From Pseudolactococcus insecticola (GTDB taxonomy: Bacteria; Bacillota; Bacilli; Lactobacillales; Streptococcaceae), in assembly GCF_011170065.1 (NCBI RefSeq), contig NZ_BLLH01000008.1:37118-101117 (forward strand): 64,000 bases of DNA. Reading direction: 5' to 3'. The notes beneath the pieces are model-generated. The model made no database searches. It had not been told where the DNA came from and was given only the letters and a program-made list of their open reading frames with translations. Both the position numbers and the translations under genes were made by a program. Of this stretch, positions 17,992-26,375 are shown piece after piece (position 1 is the first letter of the stretch; each line of letters starts with the position of its first letter).

Positions 17992-18828
17992 GTGGCACAA
18001 AAAACAGTTGGTCAAGTCTTGCGTGATAAACGCGCAAAGCTAGATCTGACGCTTAACGAAGTTGAAGATCTGACCAAAATTCAAAAAACGTATATCGTTG
18101 CGCTAGAGCACGATGACTATGAGGCGCTCCCAGGCGATTTCTACGTCAAGGCCTACCTCAAACAGTATGCCGATCGCTTGCAGATAGACTACGATAAGTT
18201 GATCAAGGCCTATGAAAATGGCGAGACGATAGAGGTGCGGGATCCCAACGATTTTTCGGAAAACTACCGGTTTGTCAAACCATCAGAGCGAGATGAAATG
18301 GATGAGAACGGAGAAAAAACGTTCAAGCACTACCTGCCAATCGCGCTATTAGGCTCAGTTGCAGTCTTGATCGTGCTCAGCGTCTCTCTCGCCGTCTTTC
18401 TAAATAAACCTAAAAACGACAGTATCGCAGCTAATCTTTATAGCGTGTCAAGCACGTCAAGTCAGGCAGCCTCGTCAGAAAAGCCGGCCGCAAGTACACC
18501 TGCAAAGCCAACGACAGAGATTACGGTGACGGGTGACGGCCAAGCGCTTGTTGCAACGGTGAAAAATGCACCAAGTCCAGTAAAAGTTAGTCTTAGCGCC
18601 GCAAGTGGTGCAAGTATTTGGATTGGCATGACAAATGCTGATTTGCCAACAGGACAGATCACACTGACAGATGCCAATCCGACAACAACCACGCTGACAG
18701 ATGCACAAAGTATTCTGACGCTTGGCAGAACCAGCGGACTGACAGTGAAAATTGGCGATAGCACAGTTGATCTGACAGGCATCGCCGCACCGGAAAGTCC
18801 AGCAACACTAACGATTAACATCGAATAA
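17992..18828 (+). CDS. RodZ/YmfM-like helix-turn-helix membrane protein
   Basis: About 278 residues from GTG 17992; an alternative GTG at 17986 overlaps the AAAGGAG ribosome site and is less likely. The first 75 residues form an Xre-type helix-turn-helix (GQVLRDKRAKLDLTLNEVEDL, then YIVALEHDDYEALPG). A membrane helix follows near residues 112-136 (LPIALLGSVAVLIVLSVSLA), then a Ser/Thr/Ala-rich linker and an extracellular beta domain of the RodZ C-terminal type. RodZ links the MreB cytoskeleton to wall synthesis in rods. Coccal relatives keep the gene beside pgsA with an unclear role. Confidence 0.9.
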   Translation: MAQKTVGQVLRDKRAKLDLTLNEVEDLTKIQKTYIVALEHDDYEALPGDFYVKAYLKQYADRLQIDYDKLIKAYENGETIEVRDPNDFSENYRFVKPSERDEMDENGEKTFKHYLPIALLGSVAVLIVLSVSLAVFLNKPKNDSIAANLYSVSSTSSQAASSEKPAASTPAKPTTEITVTGDGQALVATVKNAPSPVKVSLSAASGASIWIGMTNADLPTGQITLTDANPTTTTLTDAQSILTLGRTSGLTVKIGDSTVDLTGIAAPESPATLTINIE

Positions 18829-18870
18829 AACGTGTCATAACGACTTGTTTATACTAGAAAATGGGATCAC

Positions 18871-19416
18871 ATGAAATTTACAAAAGAAAATCTTCCAAAT
18901 AATCTGACAATCGGCCGTATCTTTGCCATTCCCGTCTTTATCTTGATTCTGGCCTTGGCTGGACAGTCTCAGGCTTGGCAAATTGTCGCCGCGATTTTGT
19001 TTGCACTTGCCTCAGCTACGGACTGGCTGGATGGCTATTTGGCCCGAAAATGGGAAATCGTCTCAAACTTTGGCAAATTTGCGGATCCCTTGGCAGATAA
19101 AATGCTCGTCATGTCAGCCTTTATCATGCTAGTACCGTTAAAATTAGCACCAGCTTGGGTCATTGCCATTATCATCTGCCGTGAACTCGCAGTCACAGGC
19201 TTGCGCCTTCTCCTAGTTGAGCAAGGCGGGGTCGTTATGGCAGCAGCATTACCAGGAAAAATCAAGACCTTTACACAAATGTTGTCGATCATCTTTTTAT
19301 TGCTCGGCTTAAACCTGATTGGCACGATTTTCCTGTATATCTGCCTCGTTGCAACGATCTACTCTGGTTATGACTACTTTGCGAAAAATATGTCTGTTTT
19401 TAAGGACGCTGACTGA
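18871..19416 (+). CDS. pgsA: CDP-diacylglycerol-glycerol-3-phosphate 3-phosphatidyltransferase
   Basis: 181 residues, membrane protein. The CDP-alcohol phosphotransferase motif DG-x2-AR-x8-G-x3-D-x3-D is seen in DWLDGYLARKWEIVSNFGKFADPLADK, given here in two halves: DWLDGYLARKWEIVSN and FGKFADPLADK. It makes phosphatidylglycerol phosphate, the first committed step to phosphatidylglycerol and cardiolipin. It is the last gene of the M16-rodZ-pgsA cluster and is followed by the separate hisS promoter. Confidence 0.96.
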   Translation: MKFTKENLPNNLTIGRIFAIPVFILILALAGQSQAWQIVAAILFALASATDWLDGYLARKWEIVSNFGKFADPLADKMLVMSAFIMLVPLKLAPAWVIAIIICRELAVTGLRLLLVEQGGVVMAAALPGKIKTFTQMLSIIFLLLGLNLIGTIFLYICLVATIYSGYDYFAKNMSVFKDAD

Positions 19417-19439
19417 TTGCAAGTTGTTTTAGTAATATC

Positions 19440-19468
19440 TTGCAAAATCATGCCGACTGATATATAAT
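19440..19468 (+). promoter_or_regulatory. Promoter of the hisS T-box transcript
   Basis: TTGCAA at 19440-19445 and TATAAT at 19463-19468 with a 17-base spacer, the same arrangement as the rplU promoter. Confidence 0.8.
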
Positions 19469-19474
19469 AAAAGT

Positions 19475-19650
19475 AAGAGAGTAGCCGGACGCTGAGAGGC
19501 TGCAAATAGTAGTAATGAGAACGTGACATGTGATAAAATAGTTAGCGACTTTATAGCTAAAAGCTAGGCGGATTGTCTAGGAAACAAGGTGGTACCACGA
19601 TATAGTCGTCCTTGAGTGCGGAGATCTGCACTCAGGGGCGTTTTTAATTA
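19475..19650 (+). promoter_or_regulatory. T-box riboswitch upstream of hisS
   Basis: The conserved T-box core AAGGTGGTACCACG is at 19586-19599, followed by an intrinsic terminator. Upstream lies a compact stem I region. A CAT triplet at 19527-19529 is a candidate His specifier codon. Uncharged tRNA-His would pair with the specifier and the T-box bulge, stabilise the antiterminator and allow transcription into hisS. Core and terminator are seen directly. The specifier assignment needs folding and is uncertain. Confidence 0.93.
19610..19645 (+). terminator. T-box terminator hairpin
   Basis: CCTTGAGTGC pairs with GCACTCAGGG (one T-G pair), followed by GGCGTTTTT. It is the regulated terminator of the T-box leader. 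Confidence 0.85.
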
Positions 19651-19684
19651 AGCGTGATCATGAGAGTGAAAGTGAGAAGAGATA

Positions 19685-20968
19685 ATGAAACTGCAACGAC
19701 CTAAAGGCACCAATGATATTCTGCCAGGCGAGAGTGAAAAATGGCAATTTGTTGAGGAGACCATGCGTCTCGTATTTAGCGACTATCATTTTAGCGAAAT
19801 TCGCACGCCGATTTTTGAGCATTATGAGGTGATTTCTCGTTCGGTCGGTGACACGACTGACATCGTAACCAAGGAAATGTATGACTTCTATGACAAGGGC
19901 GAGCGCCATATCACCCTACGTCCTGAAGGGACAGCGCCAGTTGTGCGTTCGTTTGTTGAAAATAAAAAATTTGCCCCTGAAGTCCAAAAACCGTTTAAAG
20001 TTTACTATACAGGACCAATGTTTCGTTATGAACGCCCGCAAGCTGGGCGCCTGCGTGAGTTTCATCAGATTGGCGTTGAAAATTTTGGCTCGAAAAATCC
20101 AGCCACAGATGTTGAGACGATTGCCATGGCAAAAGCCTTTTTTGACCAGCTAGGCGTGCAAAATATCAAGCTTGTGATCAATTCATTGGGTGATAGCGAA
20201 ACGCGTCAGACCTACAGAGAAGCACTGATTACCTATCTAGAAGTGCATCTGGATAACTTGTCAGAAGACTCAAAACGTAGGCTACATGAAAATCCCTTGC
20301 GTGTACTAGATTCTAAGGATAAAAAAGACATCGAAATCGTCAAAGATGCGCCGTCAATCCTGGATTTTCTGACTGATGCAAGTCAGCAGCACTTTTCTGA
20401 CGTCAAGACCATGTTAGCAAGCTTAGAGATCCCTTATCAGGTCGATCAAAACATGGTACGCGGGCTTGATTACTATAACGACACGATTTTTGAGTTCATG
20501 ACGGATATCAATGGCCGTGAGCTGACAATCTGTGGCGGTGGGCGCTATGACTCGCTTGTGAGCTATTTTGACGGACCTGATACGCCTGGTTTTGGCTTTG
20601 GTCTTGGCATTGAGCGATTGCTGCTCGTGCTTGACGAACAGGGCGTTGTGCTCCCACTTGAACAGGCGCTTGACGTCTATGTGGTCGTGCTTGGTGCGGG
20701 GGCCAATGTTGCAGGACTCAAGCTCGTGCAATCGCTGCGCGATCAAGGTTACGCCGTAGAACGTGATTTCTTAGACCGCAAGATCAAGCAACAGTTCAAG
20801 TCGGCCGAAGAATTTGGCGCAAAGACCATCATCACGTTAGGCGAAACAGAAGTCGAAACGGGTCATATCACAGTCAAAAATAATACCACAAGAAAAGCAA
20901 TTGAGACGCAGCTTGACGCCATTCAAACTGACTTTGATCCTGTTTTTTCAGAAGTTATGGTGGACTAA
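19685..20968 (+). CDS. hisS: Histidyl-tRNA synthetase
   Basis: 427 residues, class II synthetase. The start [16 protein letters not shown], motif 2 ([22 protein letters not shown]), the HisA/HisB motifs ([19 protein letters not shown]) and motif 3 ([13 protein letters not shown]) are all visible, with an anticodon-binding domain at the C-terminus. It charges tRNA-His. It is expressed through the T-box directly upstream. Two small membrane-protein genes follow without a gap, then aspS. In many Firmicutes hisS and aspS are adjacent; the two small genes are inserted between them here. Confidence 0.98.
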   Translation: MKLQRPKGTNDILPGESEKWQFVEETMRLVFSDYHFSEIRTPIFEHYEVISRSVGDTTDIVTKEMYDFYDKGERHITLRPEGTAPVVRSFVENKKFAPEVQKPFKVYYTGPMFRYERPQAGRLREFHQIGVENFGSKNPATDVETIAMAKAFFDQLGVQNIKLVINSLGDSETRQTYREALITYLEVHLDNLSEDSKRRLHENPLRVLDSKDKKDIEIVKDAPSILDFLTDASQQHFSDVKTMLASLEIPYQVDQNMVRGLDYYNDTIFEFMTDINGRELTICGGGRYDSLVSYFDGPDTPGFGFGLGIERLLLVLDEQGVVLPLEQALDVYVVVLGAGANVAGLKLVQSLRDQGYAVERDFLDRKIKQQFKSAEEFGAKTIITLGETEVETGHITVKNNTTRKAIETQLDAIQTDFDPVFSEVMVD

Positions 20969-21205
20969 ATGACAGATAAACTCAAGATGTTTACCGCACT
21001 ATCCGTTTTCGCCATCATCGCAAGTCTGTATCAAATCGCAACGAAGACTTACAGTTATGATAGAACATTTTTAGTGATTTATTGTGTGATTATCCTATTG
21101 TTTAATCGTGATAAGGCGTTTTCAAAAAATAGACTGGCAAGTATCATTGGTATTTTGACGATACTGCTCCTAGTTGTCAAGTCGGTTTTAGCGAGGTTAG
21201 CGTGA
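20969..21205 (+). CDS. Small membrane protein of unknown function (1)
   Basis: 78 residues that start directly after the hisS stop codon. Two or three hydrophobic segments are visible (MFTALSVFAIIASLYQIA, FLVIYCVIILLF, LASIIGILTILLLVV). I do not recognise a family. Its stop overlaps the GTG start of the next small membrane gene, so the two are probably translated together and may form a complex or be diverged duplicates. Confidence 0.65.
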   Translation: MTDKLKMFTALSVFAIIASLYQIATKTYSYDRTFLVIYCVIILLFNRDKAFSKNRLASIIGILTILLLVVKSVLARLA

Positions 21206-21456
21206 AGACAGATAAATTATGGCAGCTCATCGTTAAGATCATCGCTGGTTTGATGAGTCTCATCAGCCTATCCATGCTACTGCATGGCGATTATAATGGT
21301 ATCAATCTTGTCTGGTTTGTGATATTTTTCATCGTTTGCCATAACTTGATAAAACCGTTATACCAAAAAGAAAATCGCCTGACGCTTATTTTTGTAATCG
21401 TGGCTGTTTTCTTGCAAGTGGTTTTAGCAATTTTTAAATTTGCGACGGCTAGTTGA
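21202..21456 (+). CDS. Small membrane protein of unknown function (2)
   Basis: 84 residues from GTG 21202, overlapping the previous stop by 4 bases. It has a similar plan to its neighbour: a short charged N-terminus, then two or three hydrophobic helices (LIVKIIAGLMSLISLSMLL, NLVWFVIFFIVCHNL, LIFVIVAVFLQVVLAIF), with a basic KENR loop before the last. The shared size, topology and last-loop pattern (RLASIIGIL against RLTLIFVIV) suggest distant duplication, which is my inference. It lies 48 bases before aspS. Confidence 0.65.
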   Translation: MKTDKLWQLIVKIIAGLMSLISLSMLLHGDYNGINLVWFVIFFIVCHNLIKPLYQKENRLTLIFVIVAVFLQVVLAIFKFATAS

Positions 21457-21504
21457 ACGCCTATCTTAGGACAAAAAATTTTAAAATAGAAAGAATAAAA
21501 TGAT

Positions 21505-23247
21505 ATGAAACGTACATTATACGCGGGCGCTGTCCGCTCAGAAAACATTGGTCAAACAGTGACTTTGACAGGTTGGGTATCACGCAGACGTGATCTTGGC
21601 GGTCTGATTTTTATCGATTTGCGTGATCGCGAAGGTATCATGCAGCTCGTGATTAACCCAGAAAATGTGTCGTCAGAAGTGCTTTCGACAGCTGAAAGTC
21701 TGCGTAGCGAATTTGTCATCGAAGTAAGAGGACAAGTCATCGCTAGAAGCCAAGCAAATGATAAACTTGCGACGGGCCAAGTTGAGCTTGAAGTCGCATC
21801 ACTCGTCGTTTTGAACACGGCGAAAACGACACCTTTTGAGATCAAAGATGACTTGGAAGCAAGTGATGACACGCGCATGCGTTATCGCTACCTTGATTTG
21901 CGTCGTCCTGAAATGCTCAAAAATTTCAAACTGCGCCATAATGTCACAAAAAGTATCCGTCATTATCTGGATGATTTAGATTTTATTGACGTTGAAACAC
22001 CAATTTTAACGAAGTCAACGCCTGAGGGTGCGCGTGACTATCTGGTGCCAAGTCGCCTGTCAGAAGGGCATTTTTATGCGCTACCACAGTCGCCTCAAAT
22101 CACCAAACAACTTTTGATGAATGCTGGTTTTGACCGTTATTATCAGATTGTCAAATGCTTCCGTGATGAGGATTTGCGTGGGGACCGTCAGCCTGAGTTT
22201 ACACAGGTCGACCTGGAAACATCTTTTCTTGATGAAAAAGACATTCAGGACTTGACTGAGGGCCTCATTGCCAAAGTCATGAAAGACACGAAAAATATCG
22301 ACGTGACCCTGCCTTTTCCACGTATGAGTTACGATGATGCCATGAATCAATATGGTTCTGACAAGCCTGACACCCGCTTTGATATGCTGCTTTCTGACGT
22401 GTCAGAAGTCGTCAAAAAAGCGGATTTCAAAGTTTTCTCTGAAGCACCAGTCGTCAAAGCAATCGTTGTTAAAGCCGCCGCTGACAAATACTCACGCAAA
22501 GACATCGACAAACTGACAGAATTTGCCAAGCAATTTGGCGCCAAAGGCCTTGCCTGGGTTAAGTTTGTAGCTGGCGAATTTGCCGGACCTATCGCAAAAT
22601 TCCTGCCAGAAATCTCGTCAGAACTGGCTGATTACTTAACCCTGTCTGACAATGACCTCGTGTTATTTGTAGCTGATACGCTTGATGTTGCAAATGCAAC
22701 GCTAGGTGCGCTTCGCAGCCGTATTGCACGGGAGCAGGACTTGATAGATCCAGACAAGTTTAATTTTCTGTGGGTCATTGATTGGCCAATGTTTGAGTGG
22801 TCTGACGAAGAAAATCGCTATATGAGTGCCCACCACCCATTTACCCTGCCAACAGCAGAAAGCGCACATGAACTTGAGGGCGACTTGAGTAAAGTACGCG
22901 CTGTGGCCTATGATATCGTGCTGAATGGCTATGAGCTCGGTGGTGGCAGCCTGCGGATCAACCACAAAGACCTGCAAGAACGCATGCTAAAAGCGCTAGG
23001 TTTCACAGCTGAGTCAGCACAAGAACAGTTTGGCTTCTTGCTTGAGGCGATGGACTACGGCTTTCCACCACATGGCGGCCTTGCAATCGGACTTGATCGC
23101 TTTATCATGCTACTTGCCGGCAAGGATAATATCCGCGAAGTCATCGCTTTCCCTAAAAATAATAAGGCGAGCGACCCGATGACGCAGGCACCAAGCACCG
23201 TTTCAAGTAAGCAACTGGCTGAACTCAGCCTGAAAATCGGACAATAA
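21505..23247 (+). CDS. aspS: Aspartyl-tRNA synthetase
   Basis: 580 residues of the bacterial AspRS type. It has an N-terminal OB-fold anticodon domain ([22 protein letters not shown]), class II motif 2 ([19 protein letters not shown]), the GAD insertion in the middle and motif 3 ([16 protein letters not shown]). It charges tRNA-Asp. It lies downstream of the hisS T-box operon with no T-box of its own in the 48-base gap and no terminator seen between, so it may share the hisS transcript. Confidence 0.98.
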   Translation: MKRTLYAGAVRSENIGQTVTLTGWVSRRRDLGGLIFIDLRDREGIMQLVINPENVSSEVLSTAESLRSEFVIEVRGQVIARSQANDKLATGQVELEVASLVVLNTAKTTPFEIKDDLEASDDTRMRYRYLDLRRPEMLKNFKLRHNVTKSIRHYLDDLDFIDVETPILTKSTPEGARDYLVPSRLSEGHFYALPQSPQITKQLLMNAGFDRYYQIVKCFRDEDLRGDRQPEFTQVDLETSFLDEKDIQDLTEGLIAKVMKDTKNIDVTLPFPRMSYDDAMNQYGSDKPDTRFDMLLSDVSEVVKKADFKVFSEAPVVKAIVVKAAADKYSRKDIDKLTEFAKQFGAKGLAWVKFVAGEFAGPIAKFLPEISSELADYLTLSDNDLVLFVADTLDVANATLGALRSRIAREQDLIDPDKFNFLWVIDWPMFEWSDEENRYMSAHHPFTLPTAESAHELEGDLSKVRAVAYDIVLNGYELGGGSLRINHKDLQERMLKALGFTAESAQEQFGFLLEAMDYGFPPHGGLAIGLDRFIMLLAGKDNIREVIAFPKNNKASDPMTQAPSTVSSKQLAELSLKIGQ

Positions 23248-23256
23248 ACCACAATT

Positions 23257-24135
23257 ATGATAAATGCGATCAAAAATCTCTCCATCGAAAAACTGACGCA
23301 GAAACTCTCAGCATCAGTCGTTTATGCGATTTTATCATCTGTCGCACTGAATTTCTTTTTTCAGCCTGGGCACGTTTACTCAAGTGGTATCACAGGTTTA
23401 GCACAGATTTTAACGACGATTTCTTACAATGTCGTGGGTCGCAATATCCCAGTTTCTATCACCTTGTATGCGCTGAATCTGCCTTTATTGATCTTGGCCT
23501 GGCTGAAAATCGGGAAACGTTTTACGATTTATACGGTCATCACTGTTACGCTGAGCTCAGTTTTTATCCACTTTATTCCGAGTTTTACCTTATCGACGGA
23601 TCCGATTATCAACGCTGTATTTGGTGGCGCTGTCATGGGTTCTGGTATCGGCTATGCGCTTCGCAGCGGGATTTCGAGTGGTGGGACGGACATCGTTAGT
23701 CTCTATGTTCGCAAAAAAACGGGTCGTCAAGTCGGACATATCAGTCTGATTTTTAACGGCGTGATCGTGATTATTGCTGGGGTTCTCTTTGGCTGGCAAT
23801 ATATGTTCTACTCGCTTTTGACAATCTTTGTCTCAAGTCGGGTGACTGACGCCATTTACACCAAACAAAAGAAAATGCAGGCGACAATCGTGACGAAAAA
23901 GCCAGAGCTTGTCACGAAAACCCTGCATGAAAAGCTGCATCGCGGTGTCACAGTTGTGAACTCAGCAGAAGGTGGCTACACACATGATAATCTAAGCGTG
24001 CTCATCACCATCATCACGCAGGCAGAATATCAGGATTTCAAGTATATCATGAAAAAAATCGACCCCACGGCTTTCGTTTCCATCGCTGAAAATGTCAAAG
24101 TTTTGGGCAGATTTGTCGAGGATGAAGCAGTTTGA
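23257..24135 (+). CDS. YitT-family membrane protein (first of two)
   Basis: 292 residues with five or six membrane helices in the first 200 residues, including the family motif GIGYALRSGISSGGTDIV, then a cytoplasmic DUF2179-type domain (ATIVTKKPELVTKTLHEK, RGVTVVNSAEGGYTHD). The function of YitT proteins is unknown; a transport role has been suggested. It starts 10 bases after aspS and ends at a terminator. The second copy follows independently. Confidence 0.9.
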   Translation: MINAIKNLSIEKLTQKLSASVVYAILSSVALNFFFQPGHVYSSGITGLAQILTTISYNVVGRNIPVSITLYALNLPLLILAWLKIGKRFTIYTVITVTLSSVFIHFIPSFTLSTDPIINAVFGGAVMGSGIGYALRSGISSGGTDIVSLYVRKKTGRQVGHISLIFNGVIVIIAGVLFGWQYMFYSLLTIFVSSRVTDAIYTKQKKMQATIVTKKPELVTKTLHEKLHRGVTVVNSAEGGYTHDNLSVLITIITQAEYQDFKYIMKKIDPTAFVSIAENVKVLGRFVEDEAV

Positions 24136-24154
24136 GAATGATTATGACGATAAG

Positions 24155-24180
24155 ACTGAGCGAAATAGCGCTCAGTTTTT
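24155..24180 (+). terminator. Terminator between the two yitT paralogues
   Basis: ACTGAGCG and CGCTCAGT pair around a short AAATAG loop, followed by TTTTT. Confidence 0.85.
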
Positions 24181-24200
24181 CAAAATAGAAAGTAGGCAGT

Positions 24201-25061
24201 ATGTCAAAAGAAATCAAATTTAAACCGTTAAATTTCTTGATGATCGCACTTGGAACCGCGATTTACGCCTTTGGCTTTGTGAATTTCAACATGGCAAATC
24301 ACTTGGCAGAAGGCGGTGTGAGTGGGATTACTTTGATTTTTCATGCTTTGTTTCAGATCAATCCAGCCTACACGCAGCTGATTTTGAACATCCCGCTTTT
24401 CATCCTTGGCATCAAGATATTCGGCAAAAAAGGACTTGTTTACACGATCTATGGGACGGTCACTATGTCATTTTTCATCTGGTTGTTTCAGAGGGTTGGG
24501 ATTAGTATCAATATTGATCACGATAATCTCATTGCGGCTTTACTTGCTGGCGTTTTTGCTGGGATTGGCGGCGGTCTTGTCTTCCGGTTTGACGGAACAA
24601 CAGGCGGTGTCGATATTATTGGTAGATTTTTTGAAGAGAAGTATGGCTTTCAGATGGGGCGTACCCTGCTCGTTGCTGACTTTTTAGTTCTTGCGACAAG
24701 CCTGATTTACATTGACATCAAACACATGATGTATACGCTGATTGCAAGTTTCGTGTTTAGTCAGGTGGTCGGTATCGTCCAAACGGGCGGCTATACGGTA
24801 CGCGGCATGATTATCATCACTGACAAACACGCCGAGATTGCATCGAAAATCCTTGCTGATATTGATCGAGGCGCGACCTATCTACACGGCGAGGGTGCCT
24901 ACTCTGGTGAATCTAAAAATGTCCTCTATGTCGTGCTAAATCCTCAGGAAATCATCGCCGTCAAGCGTATTTTGCAAGATGTTGACCCGCAGGCATTTGT
25001 ATCCATCATCAATGTCCACGAGGTTGTGGGTAGCGGCTTTACTTATGCTGTTAAGAAGTGA
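24201..25061 (+). CDS. YitT-family membrane protein (second of two)
   Basis: 286 residues with the same architecture as its neighbour: membrane half with GIGGGLVFRFDGTTGGVDII in place of the first copy's GIGYALRSGISSGGTDIV, then the C-terminal soluble domain (GMIIITDKHAEIASKILADI, RGATYLHGEGAYSGE). The strong terminator between the copies means they are separately expressed paralogues, despite lying in tandem. Function unknown. Confidence 0.9.
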   Translation: MSKEIKFKPLNFLMIALGTAIYAFGFVNFNMANHLAEGGVSGITLIFHALFQINPAYTQLILNIPLFILGIKIFGKKGLVYTIYGTVTMSFFIWLFQRVGISINIDHDNLIAALLAGVFAGIGGGLVFRFDGTTGGVDIIGRFFEEKYGFQMGRTLLVADFLVLATSLIYIDIKHMMYTLIASFVFSQVVGIVQTGGYTVRGMIIITDKHAEIASKILADIDRGATYLHGEGAYSGESKNVLYVVLNPQEIIAVKRILQDVDPQAFVSIINVHEVVGSGFTYAVKK

Positions 25062-25091
25062 AGGGAACTACTAAGTGTTGCAATAAGTACC

Positions 25092-25125
25092 AAAAAAGCA
25101 TCTAGTTTAGACTAGGTGCTTTTTT
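25092..25125. terminator. Bidirectional terminator after the second yitT
   Basis: AGCATCTAGT and ACTAGGTGCT pair around TTAG with A and T runs outside. It also lies downstream of the convergent regulator gene on the minus strand. Confidence 0.85.
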
Positions 25126-25166
25126 GGTTTTCAGGACACTCAAAATGATAGTATTACATATTTTTA

Positions 25167-26204
25167 TCATGATTTTCGGGGGGGGGGGGGGGTAAGTAAA
25201 TTGTAATCTTTTGGAATATTTAAATCTAGACGCCATTTTGATATAGACTGTTTTAATTCGTTAATATCAGACATAAACATTTCTGATACAGATAACAGGG
25301 GGGCATCAGTTTCTGGACGTGATGAAAATGGAGCGGTATCGTACAAGTATTCGACTGTTGACATTAGTTTGATGCTGTTTTTTTCAGCTGCTTCAGTGCG
25401 TCCGATTAAATAAAAATAGACAATTTCGTAGTATCGTTGTAGTGTTGCGACATGGATAACCATAGTGCTAGGCGTAGCATGTTGAACGGCAGCATAGGCA
25501 TAGTTTATGGTACTAATCTGACGTGATTCGACCGCACGAGTAAATAAAAAGCCGCGGAACATAGTAATCATCATAATCGTTTCGTAGTCATCAAGTGCAA
25601 CATTGTAACGTTTATCAAGCTCTCCGACTAGCGTTGCTAATATAGATGAATCATTGAAGTCATCATTCACGATAATATAGAATAAAGAATTTAGCTCATA
25701 GCTTTGCCAGACATCACGCGCCATGATAGCAGAATAAAACTTGTCAAAATATGCCTTATAACCCGTCGTGTCTCCTTTGAGACTGGCAATGCACAGGTCA
25801 ATATAATCAATAGTAATCGGAAAAAATTCGGAAATGTACTTATTTTCTTTGAGAGTGTTCAGTATAGCTAAGCTCTCGTCAATTTTTGAGTCGTCATTTT
25901 GAGCGAGCACAAATATTGCATTGATTGACATGATAATTTGATTAATATCGTAACTTGTATACTTTGTGGCAGCTGTAACATTATGGGGTTGAAAATCGTA
26001 AAAAGTAGCAGGCTTAAAAAGCATTTTTTTACTCTCTTCGGGTGTTATATTGAGTAGCATGATAAGAGACGTATAGTCGCTCAGTGAAAAACTTGTTTCA
26101 CCACGTAGGAGACGATAGTATTTATTTTTACTGATACCGTGTTTCTCTAAGTCTTTGATTTTGATTTTTTTATCTTTTCTGATTTCATCAAGTTCTTGCA
26201 GCAT
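25167..26204 (-). CDS. Rgg/MutR-like transcription regulator, module 1, with poly-C tract in its 3' end
   Basis: 345 residues. Residues 1-65 form an Xre-like helix-turn-helix (IKIKDLEKHGISKNKYYRLLRG). The rest is a helical repeat region like the C-terminal domain of Rgg/MutR regulators, which often sense peptides. A paralogue lies at 57821-58819: KYISEFFPITIDYIDL here matches KYFPTTIDLIDL there, and ARDVWQSYEL matches KRDAWTTYEI. It is divergent from a surface-protein gene and is its likely regulator. The coding strand ends with C15, encoding Thr-Pro4-Arg, just before the stop, so slippage would change only the C-terminal tail. GGAG precedes the ATG. Confidence 0.8.
   Translation of the reverse strand: MLQELDEIRKDKKIKIKDLEKHGISKNKYYRLLRGETSFSLSDYTSLIMLLNITPEESKKMLFKPATFYDFQPHNVTAATKYTSYDINQIIMSINAIFVLAQNDDSKIDESLAILNTLKENKYISEFFPITIDYIDLCIASLKGDTTGYKAYFDKFYSAIMARDVWQSYELNSLFYIIVNDDFNDSSILATLVGELDKRYNVALDDYETIMMITMFRGFLFTRAVESRQISTINYAYAAVQHATPSTMVIHVATLQRYYEIVYFYLIGRTEAAEKNSIKLMSTVEYLYDTAPFSSRPETDAPLLSVSEMFMSDINELKQSISKWRLDLNIPKDYNLLTPPPPRKS
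25178..25192 (-). repeat. Homopolymer tract of 15 G (C15 on the coding strand)
   Basis: Counted directly as three, ten and two G in successive blocks. It lies inside the last codons of the regulator gene. With 14 C the frame would end ENHDKNM instead of RKS. With 13 C it would continue much further. A tract this long is prone to replication slippage and also to sequencing error. Confidence 0.9.
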
Positions 26205-26221
26205 ATTTTATCTCCAAACGC

Positions 26222-26254
26222 TTCAGTTATTTTCCTGTATGTTAATATTAGCAC
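26222..26254 (+). promoter_or_regulatory. Candidate promoter of surface protein 1, shared with module 2
   Basis: Contains TTCAGTTATTTT (26222 onwards) and ATGTTAATATTAGCA (26239 onwards). Near-identical blocks precede the second surface gene: TTCAGTTGTTTT at 58997 and ATGTTAATATAGCA at 59020. TGTTAATAT can serve as an extended -10. Function as promoter or regulator site is inferred from position and conservation. Confidence 0.45.
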
Positions 26255-26278
26255 ATTTGTTTTAGATGTCAAAGAGTG

Positions 26279-26305
26279 GTGCTAAAATTAGCACGTTTTT
26301 TTTTT
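26279..26305 (+). promoter_or_regulatory. Palindrome GTGCTAA-AA-TTAGCAC followed by T10
   Basis: A perfect 16-base palindrome (26279-26294) then a G and ten T (26296-26305). It could be an operator or, as RNA, a short terminator-like hairpin in the leader of surface protein 1. TTAGCAC also occurs 40 bases upstream at 26248-26254. A second extended -10 candidate TGATAATAT lies just downstream at 26320-26328. Confidence 0.5.
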
Positions 26306-26375
26306 GTTGCCCTCTTTCTTGATAATATGGACTAAGGAACTAAAAAAGTTCAAAAAAATAAAGAGGTTTTTAAAA

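Noticed and set aside
26304..26375. TTG start that would add 24 residues before the adhesin 1 signal peptide
   Set aside because: No ribosome site before it and the added stretch is Lys-rich and unlike the module 2 adhesin. ATG 26376 is better placed.
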